Positions 9,289-16,891 of a DNA stretch of 64,000 nucleotides are shown piece after piece. Both the position numbers and the translations under genes were made by a program. This DNA comes from Fructobacillus americanaquae. GTDB lineage: Bacteria > Bacillota > Bacilli > Lactobacillales > Lactobacillaceae. The notes beneath the pieces were generated by a model. That model was not told where the DNA came from, did no database searches, and saw only the letters and a list, made by a program, of their open reading frames with translations. The stretch covers positions 372,001 through 436,000 of the forward strand of contig NZ_CP097122.1 of assembly GCF_024029775.1 (NCBI RefSeq), given 5' to 3'. The stretch's first letter is position 1, and every line of letters starts with the position of its first letter.

Positions 9289-9293
9289 TTTTC

Positions 9294-9368
9294 TTATTCT
9301 AGCTGCTCAATAGTTCCCACAAATTCATGACCACTACCAGCGCTTACTACTACATATTTGAGTTTTAC
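9294..9368 (-). other. possible 24-codon micro-ORF remnant
   Basis: Minus-strand frame GTA-AAA-CTC... reads VKLKYVVVSAGSGHEFVGTI then EQLE and stops just before the bidirectional terminator. AAGGAG lies five bases ahead, but the codon at the expected start is GTA, not GTG or ATG. It may be an inactivated microgene or chance. The rest of 9369-9596 has no convincing gene. Confidence 0.25.
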
Positions 9369-9596
9369 TCTTTCTCCTTACACTGAAATTCAACCGAAAA
9401 AAAAGGTGAAAAAACACAAAAGTGTAAATTTTATTTAAAAAGCAAAACAGTTTCCCACCAGAATTGCTTTTCTGTCGGGAAAATTCTATACTCATAACTG
9501 TTGTTCTTGTTAATTTTTCTAACATTTTTATCCAAGGACCGATTTTTGTTATTTTGCAAAAAAAATAAAAACATTTCAAAGGAGTCCTTCTTTTTT

Positions 9597-10397
9597 ATGA
9601 TAACAGACCATTATTTACAAGCCTTTCTTTTCCTGCTGCCGATGGGCATTTTAGCCGGAATTGTCAGTACTACTGCAGGGCTGGCCTCTCTTGTTTCCTA
9701 CCCCGCGCTTTTAGCAGTTGGGATTCCACCAGTTTTTGCTGATGTTACCAACACCGCCGCACTCGTGATGACTGGTTTTGGTTCCATGTTTTCTTCCAAA
9801 AAAGAATTAACCAGCCATAAAAAAGAATTGATTAAAATTTTTCCATTAACTATTTTAGGATCAATCTTTGGTGCTTGGCTACTCCTATCACAGCCCGCTT
9901 CCTATTTTTCTAAGATTGTTCCCTTCTTTGTCTTGCTTGCCGGTTTACTCCTTTTTTCACAAATCAATAAATCGAAGTCAAACCCGCTCAACTTGACTCG
10001 TGATGAATCAATGGAAAACGATGCCCATTCACCAGTCTATAAAACAGTGATTTCTGTCGCCATTCTGTTGGTTGGAATGTATTGTGGTTACTTCGGTGCG
10101 GCCGGTGGCGTGATGCTTTTAGCCATCCTTTCTGCCACGACCACGATGAACTTCTCATCCTACAATGCGGTCAAGAACGTTTCCCTTGGTGCATCAAACT
10201 TGATTGCAACCCTGATCTACGCCTTTTCTTCCCACATTTACTGGGGACTGGCACTACCAATGGGGATTGGCCTCTTCATCGGTGGCTATATCGGTCCAAA
10301 AATCGTCCGCGTTATTCCAGATAAGATATTAAAAATCATTGTTAGTATTTTAGCAGTCTTGCTAGCTATTGACCTCTTCGTGAAGGCTTATTTCTAA
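9597..10397 (+). CDS. TSUP (TauE/SafE) family membrane transporter
   Basis: A 266-residue polytopic protein with about eight hydrophobic helices in two repeats. The N-terminal PMGILAGIVSTTAGLASLVSYP and the equivalent second-half VGMYCGYFGAAGGVMLLAIL are the paired glycine-rich signatures of the sulfite exporter TauE/SafE family, which moves sulfur or organic anions. The charged central loop (about 120-150) separates the halves. ATG 9597 is chosen because AAAGGAG lies upstream, although the spacing of about 12 is long; the frame upstream is AT-rich non-coding. Substrate unknown. Confidence 0.9.
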   Translation: MITDHYLQAFLFLLPMGILAGIVSTTAGLASLVSYPALLAVGIPPVFADVTNTAALVMTGFGSMFSSKKELTSHKKELIKIFPLTILGSIFGAWLLLSQPASYFSKIVPFFVLLAGLLLFSQINKSKSNPLNLTRDESMENDAHSPVYKTVISVAILLVGMYCGYFGAAGGVMLLAILSATTTMNFSSYNAVKNVSLGASNLIATLIYAFSSHIYWGLALPMGIGLFIGGYIGPKIVRVIPDKILKIIVSILAVLLAIDLFVKAYF

Positions 10398-10416
10398 AAG
10401 TAAATCCGCATCATCC

Positions 10417-10450
10417 AAAAGAGTTGACCAACTACCGGTCAGCTCTTTTT
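10417..10450 (+). terminator. terminator after the TSUP gene
   Basis: AAAGAGTTGACC-aacta/cc-GGTCAGCTCTTT with one G-T pair, followed by T5. Confidence 0.85.
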
Positions 10451-10519
10451 GCTTTCTTCAAAACTCGCAAGATTCATTGGCGAAACCAACTATCAGAGCT
10501 ATAATCAATTTAGATAGTA

Positions 10520-10528
10520 TGGTATAAT
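10520..10528 (+). promoter_or_regulatory. extended -10 promoter of the NAD(P)-binding protein gene
   Basis: TGGTATAAT matches the extended -10 consensus; no good -35. It leaves an about 85-base 5' leader. Confidence 0.6.
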
Positions 10529-10618
10529 TTCTTTATCGTATCTTTTAAAAATACAATAAGAGACACTACCTCTTAAATTCAACTAACCATCATACGCTTA
10601 GCATCGAAAGGAGTTTTC

Positions 10619-11269
10619 ATGAAAGTATTAATTATTGGCGCAACAGGAATGGCAGGTTCCGCAACAGTTAAGGCAGCATTGGCTGCCGGCGATGAAGTCA
10701 CTGCCAACGGTCGGTCAGCCGACAAACTTGCTGATTTGAAAAAGGAATTTCCAACCATTAAGACATTGCAACAGGATGCCTTTGAATTAACACAAGATGA
10801 TTTGGCAGCTTTTGACGTTGTCGTCGATTCTTTTTCAGCTCCAACCAAGGCTTTCTTGCAAATTGACCTTGCTGCCCACCTCGTTCACCTCGTCCGTGAA
10901 CAAAAAAAGCCACGCCTGGCCTTTATTCTTGGTGCCGCTTCACTCCATACCGGAGATGACCGTCACCTCTTGCTTGACGATTTAAAGAAAATTCCAGGAT
11001 CAGAAGAATGGGTGAGCGTACCAGCCAACCAGGTTCTCGAACTCGATTTTTTGAGAAGTGTTGAAAACGTTTCTTGGTTTGGAATTTCACCATCGATGGA
11101 CTTCATTGCTGGCCCAGCCGATCCTAAGCCATTAATGGGACAAGATGATCTTTTGACCAATGATGAAGGAAAATCAGTGGTGACAAGTGCTACCCTGGCC
11201 AACGCCTTAGTGGCCGAATACCACGATCCAAAACATCCTAACCAACGTTTTACCATTGCTAACCACTAA
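10619..11269 (+). CDS. NAD(P)-binding Rossmann protein (atypical SDR, NmrA/YwnB-like)
   Basis: A 216-residue protein beginning MKVLIIGATGMAGSATVKAA, the GxxGxxG dinucleotide site of atypical short-chain dehydrogenase/reductase proteins, with Arg after the second strand (NGRSADKL) suggesting NADP preference. ILGAASLHTGDD (about 100-111) is in the position of the catalytic Ser region, but no YxxxK is evident, as in atypical SDRs that bind flavin or act as redox sensors. Reaction unknown. AAAGGAG sits ahead of the ATG. It is convergent with the asp3-like gene across a shared terminator. Confidence 0.85.
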   Translation: MKVLIIGATGMAGSATVKAALAAGDEVTANGRSADKLADLKKEFPTIKTLQQDAFELTQDDLAAFDVVVDSFSAPTKAFLQIDLAAHLVHLVREQKKPRLAFILGAASLHTGDDRHLLLDDLKKIPGSEEWVSVPANQVLELDFLRSVENVSWFGISPSMDFIAGPADPKPLMGQDDLLTNDEGKSVVTSATLANALVAEYHDPKHPNQRFTIANH

Positions 11270-11284
11270 TCAATGATTTGTTAA

Positions 11285-11322
11285 CAAAAAGGCCCCGAAA
11301 TTTCAAATTTTCGGGGCCTTTT
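11285..11322. terminator. bidirectional terminator
   Basis: GGCCCCGAAA-tttcaaat-TTTCGGGGCC with flanking A5 and T4 between two convergent genes; it can end the aSec operon as well as the SDR gene. Confidence 0.9.
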
Positions 11323-11359
11323 CAGCGTTCACAACATGCTCATGGTTATCATTATAGGA

Positions 11360-12955
11360 TTAAGTTCGATTTCTAGTGAAAAAGCCCCGAAGCTGTTTCT
11401 GGCGGTGACCTTCAGCACTAGCATCTCGTTCTTGCGTATTCGTTTGCTCTGACTCCAAAGGTTCTTTTGCGCTCGTTGAATCTAATTCTACAGATTCTTC
11501 TAAGTAATTTTTATCTGGTTCTGGTGTTGCAGTGGTCCCCTCAACAGCCTGGGTTGTTTTTCCCTGAGCCGAATCAATTAATGGCAAAGCATCTGGTGAC
11601 TCTGACAATTTGTCAACTACCTGATTTTGATTCACCGCAACCCCTAACTGAGATAGTACAGATTCTTGCCGATCTTGCGTCAATGGGGGTAAATCACTCG
11701 GCACTAAAACTGGTCCTAATGGTGGCAAAGGTTGATCAGGTGCGACGTCTTGATTGGTAGCAGTGACGAACAGACTTTTTTCACCAGCAACTTTCTCTGG
11801 GTGCTGCTGGCCATCTGAATTACTGTCTTGCTTTTTGTTCATTGACGAATCACGGTTGACCTCACCGCCCCGAATTTGCTTTTTTTGCGTCTGCTCATCT
11901 TTTTTACGTTGCTTTTCTTCCTCACGGGCTGCTCGAATCCGTTTCAGCTTTTCCTGCCGACTTTCTGGCCATTCAGGATAAGCTAATTGCTGCAGAAGTT
12001 CTGTCTGAGAGCGGATAACCTGGATGGGACTAGCACTTTTCGCCAAAGAGTAGTGAACCAATAAACTGTCATTGGCATCCAGCAATCTTTCAATTTGTTC
12101 TGGTAGTGAGGACAAAAAGTCCGATAAATCAGTTGAATACCGGTCGATCCCTGCTGGCAAAACAAGCTGGTCGGGATTGGCAACAATTGCTTTTGCCCCT
12201 TTCACGGCCTGCCGGTATTGCAATGCCACCATGGAGGAAACCAAACCATAGCCAACAAATTCAACGTCCTTAGCACGAGCTTGCTTTTTGGCTTGATTGA
12301 TCACTTTCAAGACTTCTTCATTATAAAAATCTTGGCAATGAAGCAAATCAGTCGCAAGGTACAAAACTGCCTGCGGTGATTTTTTCACCGCGTGAATTGG
12401 ATAAGCTGTTTGACGAAATTCTGGTTCCGAAAGAATCACTCGCAAGGTTTTACTAGCCAACTGATTTGGCATATCCAGATACGCCCCGAGGAATTCGGTA
12501 ATTTGCTGGTCCTGGTCGAAAAGCCAGCCAGCCACTTTTTCCGCCACCGTTACCTCATAAAAAGTAAAATCACCCGTCCCAGCCGACATTAAGTCTAATC
12601 GGTAGTGATCATAAATCCTTGGAACCTTTAAATCCAAAAAGTCGCCGTTTTGGTACTGGCTACTGATAACTTGATCCTTTTCGTCAAAAAAAGTCCAGTT
12701 CAAGTAGGCGTGCATTCGTTTGGAATTTTGCACCCGCCGAGTGGTTTGATAAATGCGACCTGGCTTCAATCGGGGTAAATCAGAAAAAGACTTATCCTGA
12801 TAATAATTCGCTGCATCCGTCCATGAGGCAATGACTTGGCCAGAAGGCAAAAAGTGGTTCGTATAATGAACCTCATCCTCCTTGATAAAGTCAACAATTG
12901 CTCCCTGCAATTCATGAAGGGCCGTTTGCGGTTGCCAATAAATTTGATATTGCAT
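11360..12955 (-). CDS. asp3: accessory Sec protein Asp3-like, enlarged, with degenerate hydrolase-like domain
   Basis: 531 residues, far longer than usual Asp3 proteins (about 150-300). Residues 1-150 (MQYQIYWQPQTALHELQG start, FFDEKDQVI, then a TFYEVTVAEK strand) match the Asp3 beta-rich domain. Residues about 150-330 contain VEFVGYGLVSSMVALQYR, which aligns with LILAGYSMGSYAAMYYAG of the neighbouring Asp2, but the nucleophile Ser is replaced by Gly, so it looks like a catalytically dead copy of the hydrolase fold. Residues about 340-531 are charged, Q/E/K-rich and probably disordered, with the start of a coiled coil (KRIRAAREEEKQRKKDEQ). It has no signal peptide, so it is cytoplasmic. Its ATG overlaps the asp2 stop by one base. 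In streptococci Asp3 bridges Asp1 and Asp2. Confidence 0.75.
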   Translation of the reverse strand: MQYQIYWQPQTALHELQGAIVDFIKEDEVHYTNHFLPSGQVIASWTDAANYYQDKSFSDLPRLKPGRIYQTTRRVQNSKRMHAYLNWTFFDEKDQVISSQYQNGDFLDLKVPRIYDHYRLDLMSAGTGDFTFYEVTVAEKVAGWLFDQDQQITEFLGAYLDMPNQLASKTLRVILSEPEFRQTAYPIHAVKKSPQAVLYLATDLLHCQDFYNEEVLKVINQAKKQARAKDVEFVGYGLVSSMVALQYRQAVKGAKAIVANPDQLVLPAGIDRYSTDLSDFLSSLPEQIERLLDANDSLLVHYSLAKSASPIQVIRSQTELLQQLAYPEWPESRQEKLKRIRAAREEEKQRKKDEQTQKKQIRGGEVNRDSSMNKKQDSNSDGQQHPEKVAGEKSLFVTATNQDVAPDQPLPPLGPVLVPSDLPPLTQDRQESVLSQLGVAVNQNQVVDKLSESPDALPLIDSAQGKTTQAVEGTTATPEPDKNYLEESVELDSTSAKEPLESEQTNTQERDASAEGHRQKQLRGFFTRNRT

Positions 12956-14493
12956 TAACGCCAGCCCTCCTGTTTAATAACTTTGGCCTGTCGACCAATC
13001 TCTTTTTGCAAAAATTCAACCATCGCCTCTACTTGATCTTCATGATAACCGGGCATTTGCTCGCGATTAACGGCGACATGATGATGACGGAAATATTCCA
13101 ATAGTTTTGGTAATGATTCCCCATCATATTCGTCCTGAGTCGTCGTAAAGAGCGAAACCTCACCATTACGCCAAGTCAATTGATCCAACGAATGCCAGAG
13201 TTTTTGATTTAAACGTTCAGTATCCGATCGATCAAGCCGACCGGTTAACAAATAGCGAACATCTAAAATCCAATCATGGTTAACACCGCTATGAGCAAAG
13301 TCCCCCTTGGCAGTGAAGGTTCCCAAATTGATAATTGGCTTAGCCAACACCAAGTGATCAGCAGCAACCTGACCCGCATAGTACATTGCTGCGTAAGAAC
13401 CCATTGAATATCCAGCTAAAATCAGTTCGTCGTCTGTTACTCGCACTGCCTCTTGAGCGCTCCTGATTTTTTCCTTAATCAAGCCCTCGTATTCTTCATT
13501 GCCGACCATGAAAGCACCGCCTTGGGCTCTGGGATCCGTCAAAAGTAAGTATGGATAGCCCAAATCAGACAGTGGCCCCATCATCTCAAATCCTTCCACG
13601 TGAAGGCGAGTACCGACGAAGAGCACAACCAGTGGCCCCTTTTTAGTGCCCGGGTTAAAGTAAGAAAGAACTTCCTGCCCATCCTCAGTCATATCCCGAC
13701 TTCCACCAGGCAAAAAATACCCTAACCCGTGGCGAGACCGCCGTTGGTGCACATTATGCAGGTCCAGGGTTCCCTTGCCCTTGGCAAGCACGAGAATTTG
13801 ATAATCCTGGTACGAAGCTGGCGCCTTAATCGCCGTCAATCGCCGCATTGCAGGTCCTTGAATCATCTGTAATTGCTGTAAATGACCATTATGGTAAAAC
13901 ACAAAACACAATGCTAATTCAGCATCCCCAGTCTGTTCGTAATCACAGTAGACAAGGTTCTCTTGTTCTGGCTGATAGTCCCCTGGAAAGGTTTTCAACG
14001 TGCCAATTTGCTGGTAGTCAGCGCCAAAATCGCCATCAATCGCCGTCGAAAACCGCCCCGACCGCTTGAGCTGCCAACGATAATTTTTGACCGGCAAAAA
14101 TTGCGTTTCAGAGAAACGAGTTGGAAAACCAGCTTGTCCCAAATATAAATCACGAATAATTCGATCAGCCACCTCTGCTGGCTTTTTTTCCTGAAAATAA
14201 AATGCACCACGATCATCTAGCGCCTGCTGCAACTCCCGGTTGAAGCCAACGGTATTTCCCAAATAAATAACTCGATAAGCCGGCCACTCCCTGATTTGAC
14301 GAGACAAAACAGTCGAATCAATCACGAAATCGGTCAACAAAACATATGTATAAGCTAAAAAACTGGGATCTTGTTGTCGAGCCAACAAGAAAGGTAAGTC
14401 CAAGCTAGTAGTATAATGCCAGTCCAAATTTTCGTTTTGAACTTGGTCGGTCCAATCCACTTCTCCAATTTGTAAAATTGACATCTGGGCCAT
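12955..14493 (-). CDS. asp2: accessory Sec protein Asp2 (acetyltransferase/chaperone)
   Basis: 512 residues with N-terminal SILQIGEVDW, as in Asp2 proteins, a beta-rich middle, and a C-terminal alpha/beta hydrolase domain. The nucleophile elbow GYSMGS puts Ser at about 363, FTTTQDEYD supplies the acidic residue, and MPGYHEDQ places His at about 484; this agrees with the triad described for streptococcal Asp2, which O-acetylates GlcNAc on serine-rich adhesins. All three residues are present, so the enzyme is probably active. GTG at 14496 is open, but ATG 14493 is chosen since it lies six bases from AAGGAGG. It acts in the cytoplasm with Asp1 and Asp3. Confidence 0.88.
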   Translation of the reverse strand: MAQMSILQIGEVDWTDQVQNENLDWHYTTSLDLPFLLARQQDPSFLAYTYVLLTDFVIDSTVLSRQIREWPAYRVIYLGNTVGFNRELQQALDDRGAFYFQEKKPAEVADRIIRDLYLGQAGFPTRFSETQFLPVKNYRWQLKRSGRFSTAIDGDFGADYQQIGTLKTFPGDYQPEQENLVYCDYEQTGDAELALCFVFYHNGHLQQLQMIQGPAMRRLTAIKAPASYQDYQILVLAKGKGTLDLHNVHQRRSRHGLGYFLPGGSRDMTEDGQEVLSYFNPGTKKGPLVVLFVGTRLHVEGFEMMGPLSDLGYPYLLLTDPRAQGGAFMVGNEEYEGLIKEKIRSAQEAVRVTDDELILAGYSMGSYAAMYYAGQVAADHLVLAKPIINLGTFTAKGDFAHSGVNHDWILDVRYLLTGRLDRSDTERLNQKLWHSLDQLTWRNGEVSLFTTTQDEYDGESLPKLLEYFRHHHVAVNREQMPGYHEDQVEAMVEFLQKEIGRQAKVIKQEGWR

Positions 14494-14523
14494 CACGGTC
14501 CTCCTTCAAAAGTTATTCAATAG

Positions 14524-14604
14524 TTAGTTGTCCTTCATCGCATCAGCCAAGCTATTCCCGTTTAACTCAATTACCTTCTGACGGCTAACTTTTTGTTTAA
14601 AATC
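14524..14604 (-). other. +1-frame coding-like tail after asp1
   Basis: Directly after the asp1 TGA the +1 frame stays open for 26 codons: DFKQKVSRQKVIELNGNSLA then DAMKDN and TAA. The composition looks coding. It may be a lost or programmed C-terminal extension of Asp1, or a separate microprotein starting at an upstream TTG. No clear Shine-Dalgarno site precedes that TTG. Confidence 0.4.
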
Positions 14605-16036
14605 AGCGTAACTCAACCCGCCATTTAGCAGCTAAAGCGTCACTGGCATAGTCCGATTGAATCTTTAGCAAAGAATCCTGAACTCCCTGCCAATTTTGTT
14701 GATCCAAGAGCCAATTCAAACTCGTCACAATATCACTAACACTTTGAACGTGCTTTGTCTCTGGTGCCTGGTAGGCCGTTTGGGTTTTGGTCAGAGAAGG
14801 CAGCCCGTATGCCAAGGCTTGTGCTTGTAGCGACAAATCGACCTCATCGGCGAGATCAATCACGACCGATGCGGTTTGCAGATACTCCTGTCGCTTTTGA
14901 GGTGTCTGCCAATCAACTAGAACAAACTGAGCAGGCAACGTCTCTAACCGTTCGGGGGACAAAGTTTGGCTCTGCGCCAACTGACCTAATTTTGCGGTTA
15001 GCAATTGCTGAAAGCCAACCTGCCACATATCATTTTCAACAATAATCACCAAATCATCATGCTCAATCGCCAAGTCAAAAAGTGTGGTAAAGATATGGTT
15101 GGCATAATCAACTGAAAGCAAACCCAAGCGCCAATAGCAAACAAAGTGCTTCTTTGGTACAGCATTTTTAGTCGCCAAATCAACAGCAAAGGGTCCCAAA
15201 ACAAGCGGTTGGTGAACTAGGTTGAAAGCAGATGAAAGTGGCACTTGCCCCGTGACAGTTTCAAAAGACAACAGATCGTTTGGACCCAATTTTTGGCTAG
15301 TTTCAGCCCCGTAAAATGGATAGTCCAAGACTAAGACCCGCTGATTTCCTTTGATTTGCTGAGCAATGGCTAAATTTTTTACCGAAGGTTCGACCAGGAG
15401 GGTTTGGTCTGACAGCGATTGGAGATGCAAAACCACCAGTGATTCAATCAAGACCCCCATTTCAGTAAAAGTTTGCTCAGAACCGTCCGGTAACAGCGCC
15501 TTCACTTGACCGGTCTGACAGTCCTCTTTTGCAACAACCGCGCCACTTTGGCTAAGATAGTCAATCGTCTGCAATGATTCTTCTTGGTAGGTCAATACCC
15601 GTGAAACAAAGCCCCGATCATCAATCGTCAGTTGTTGCTCAAGTTGACCATTTTTCAGCAAATCAATGCGATCAATCAAATCTGCTTTGGGATAAGTAAA
15701 ATAGATTGTCGCATAGTGGACTAAGTCAACCAAGACCACGATTCGGTCATACATGCGAACAAATTCAGCATTTTTTGGCCAAGTAAAATCAGTTAAATCA
15801 AGTGGCTGACGATCCTTTTGCGTTACTTGTTGCAATTCGTCATAGGCTGACCAATATTGAATGGCTTCAATCTGCGCCTGACCCAGCCAGGTTCTCAACC
15901 GTGGCAAGTAATTGGCAAAAATAACCGTCACCTGGTCTTCGGCACGCAAAAAGAGCTTGGTCAAAGCCAGACTACTATCAACTTCGTTTTTTGAGTTCGA
16001 ATTTTCTTGCCAGGTGGGCAATAAGAATATGTTCAA
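14603..16036 (-). CDS. asp1: accessory Sec protein Asp1
   Basis: 477 residues. The start MNIFLLPTWQENSNSKNEVD corresponds to the FIP-W N-terminus of Asp1 proteins, which have a GT-B-like fold without catalytic activity and help hand the adhesin to SecA2. The sequence is diverged, with a C-terminal part resembling a glycosyltransferase second domain (VIIVENDMWQVGFQQLL, FVLVDWQTPQKRQEYLQ, then ALAYGLPSLTKTQT). The start codon is TTG with GGAGAG seven bases ahead. It sits 22 bases after the gtfB-like stop. Assignment rests on order, N-terminus and size; Asp1 is poorly conserved. Confidence 0.8.
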   Translation of the reverse strand: MNIFLLPTWQENSNSKNEVDSSLALTKLFLRAEDQVTVIFANYLPRLRTWLGQAQIEAIQYWSAYDELQQVTQKDRQPLDLTDFTWPKNAEFVRMYDRIVVLVDLVHYATIYFTYPKADLIDRIDLLKNGQLEQQLTIDDRGFVSRVLTYQEESLQTIDYLSQSGAVVAKEDCQTGQVKALLPDGSEQTFTEMGVLIESLVVLHLQSLSDQTLLVEPSVKNLAIAQQIKGNQRVLVLDYPFYGAETSQKLGPNDLLSFETVTGQVPLSSAFNLVHQPLVLGPFAVDLATKNAVPKKHFVCYWRLGLLSVDYANHIFTTLFDLAIEHDDLVIIVENDMWQVGFQQLLTAKLGQLAQSQTLSPERLETLPAQFVLVDWQTPQKRQEYLQTASVVIDLADEVDLSLQAQALAYGLPSLTKTQTAYQAPETKHVQSVSDIVTSLNWLLDQQNWQGVQDSLLKIQSDYASDALAAKWRVELR

Positions 16037-16057
16037 GGTTTCTCTCCTTTATCAACC

Positions 16058-16891
16058 TCAAGCGAACAGTTCAACCTTATCTAAGGGAAGTCCCGCCTTC
16101 TTTAGTTTTTCGTGGTCACTTTTTGCCACCAATACACGGCTAACACCATATTTTTGTTTCGTTAAGACCATGACCAAATCAGGCCAGACATTTCCCTGTT
16201 CATCCAAAACACCCTGTGGCAGGGCCAGAGTTGACCCCGTTGGTGCTAAAACTAAACAACGGTCAACTGTACTAATTTGGACATCGCAGTGTCCCTGCTT
16301 TGCTATCACATGTTCCAAGTAATTCTCGGCAGAATCATAGTGGCGCTGCCTTTGATCAAGAACAAAGTTGCGCATCCCTTGAAAATAAAAGTCTTGGCAA
16401 ACCAGCTGATCAAAGCCAACGTAAAAATCAGATTGAAGCAGTTGGCCATTACTAAAATATTGTTTGGCGAACAAACGGCCATTGCGTTGATAAATGTCTT
16501 TACGCTCGACTTGACCACCTGCGTTCTGCCAAGTCACGGCCTGCACGAGGCGGTTAGAATTGGCGAACCAGCGTACGTCCGCCACCAAGTGTCCAGCCAC
16601 GGAAATACTCTTCGTCCAATCCTGATTGACAACCAATTGACCCTGGTTAGGAACTTTTAAATCATAAAACCAGAGTCCCTCACCAGCTACTTGATCGGCC
16701 AAATAACTTTGACTACAAAGGTCAAAAACTTGGTGTAATTCTAAGCCAAGATCACGGGCAATTTGAACAGCATCTTCATGTGGGGTTGCCAGCCAAAGTT
16801 CATCCAACTCACCAGCCAGCACTTGATTAATTTGCCAAGCAACTGCCTGCTGGTTTCTTTCATCAAAACTATTAATTAGTGCAACTTTCAT
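16058..16891 (-). CDS. short GtfB-like protein (adhesin glycosyltransferase chaperone)
   Basis: 277 residues versus about 440-450 for GtfB. VPNQGQLVVNQDWTKSISVA, the DIYQRNGRLFAKQYFSNGQL repeat-like beta strands and SDFYVGFDQLVCQDFYFQG match the beta-meander insertion of GtfB that binds the acceptor polypeptide. The C-terminal GT-B domain of normal GtfB is missing; the frame stops cleanly and asp1 begins 22 bases later. GtfB with GtfA adds the first GlcNAc to serine-rich adhesins. Its ATG overlaps the gtfA-like stop (ATGA), supporting complex formation. Confidence 0.75.
   Translation of the reverse strand: MKVALINSFDERNQQAVAWQINQVLAGELDELWLATPHEDAVQIARDLGLELHQVFDLCSQSYLADQVAGEGLWFYDLKVPNQGQLVVNQDWTKSISVAGHLVADVRWFANSNRLVQAVTWQNAGGQVERKDIYQRNGRLFAKQYFSNGQLLQSDFYVGFDQLVCQDFYFQGMRNFVLDQRQRHYDSAENYLEHVIAKQGHCDVQISTVDRCLVLAPTGSTLALPQGVLDEQGNVWPDLVMVLTKQKYGVSRVLVAKSDHEKLKKAGLPLDKVELFA

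Noticed and set aside
9334-9579. 81-codon minus-strand frame
   Set aside because: Low-complexity AT-rich translation (Phe/Lys runs), no Shine-Dalgarno site; lies in the promoter region of the TSUP gene.
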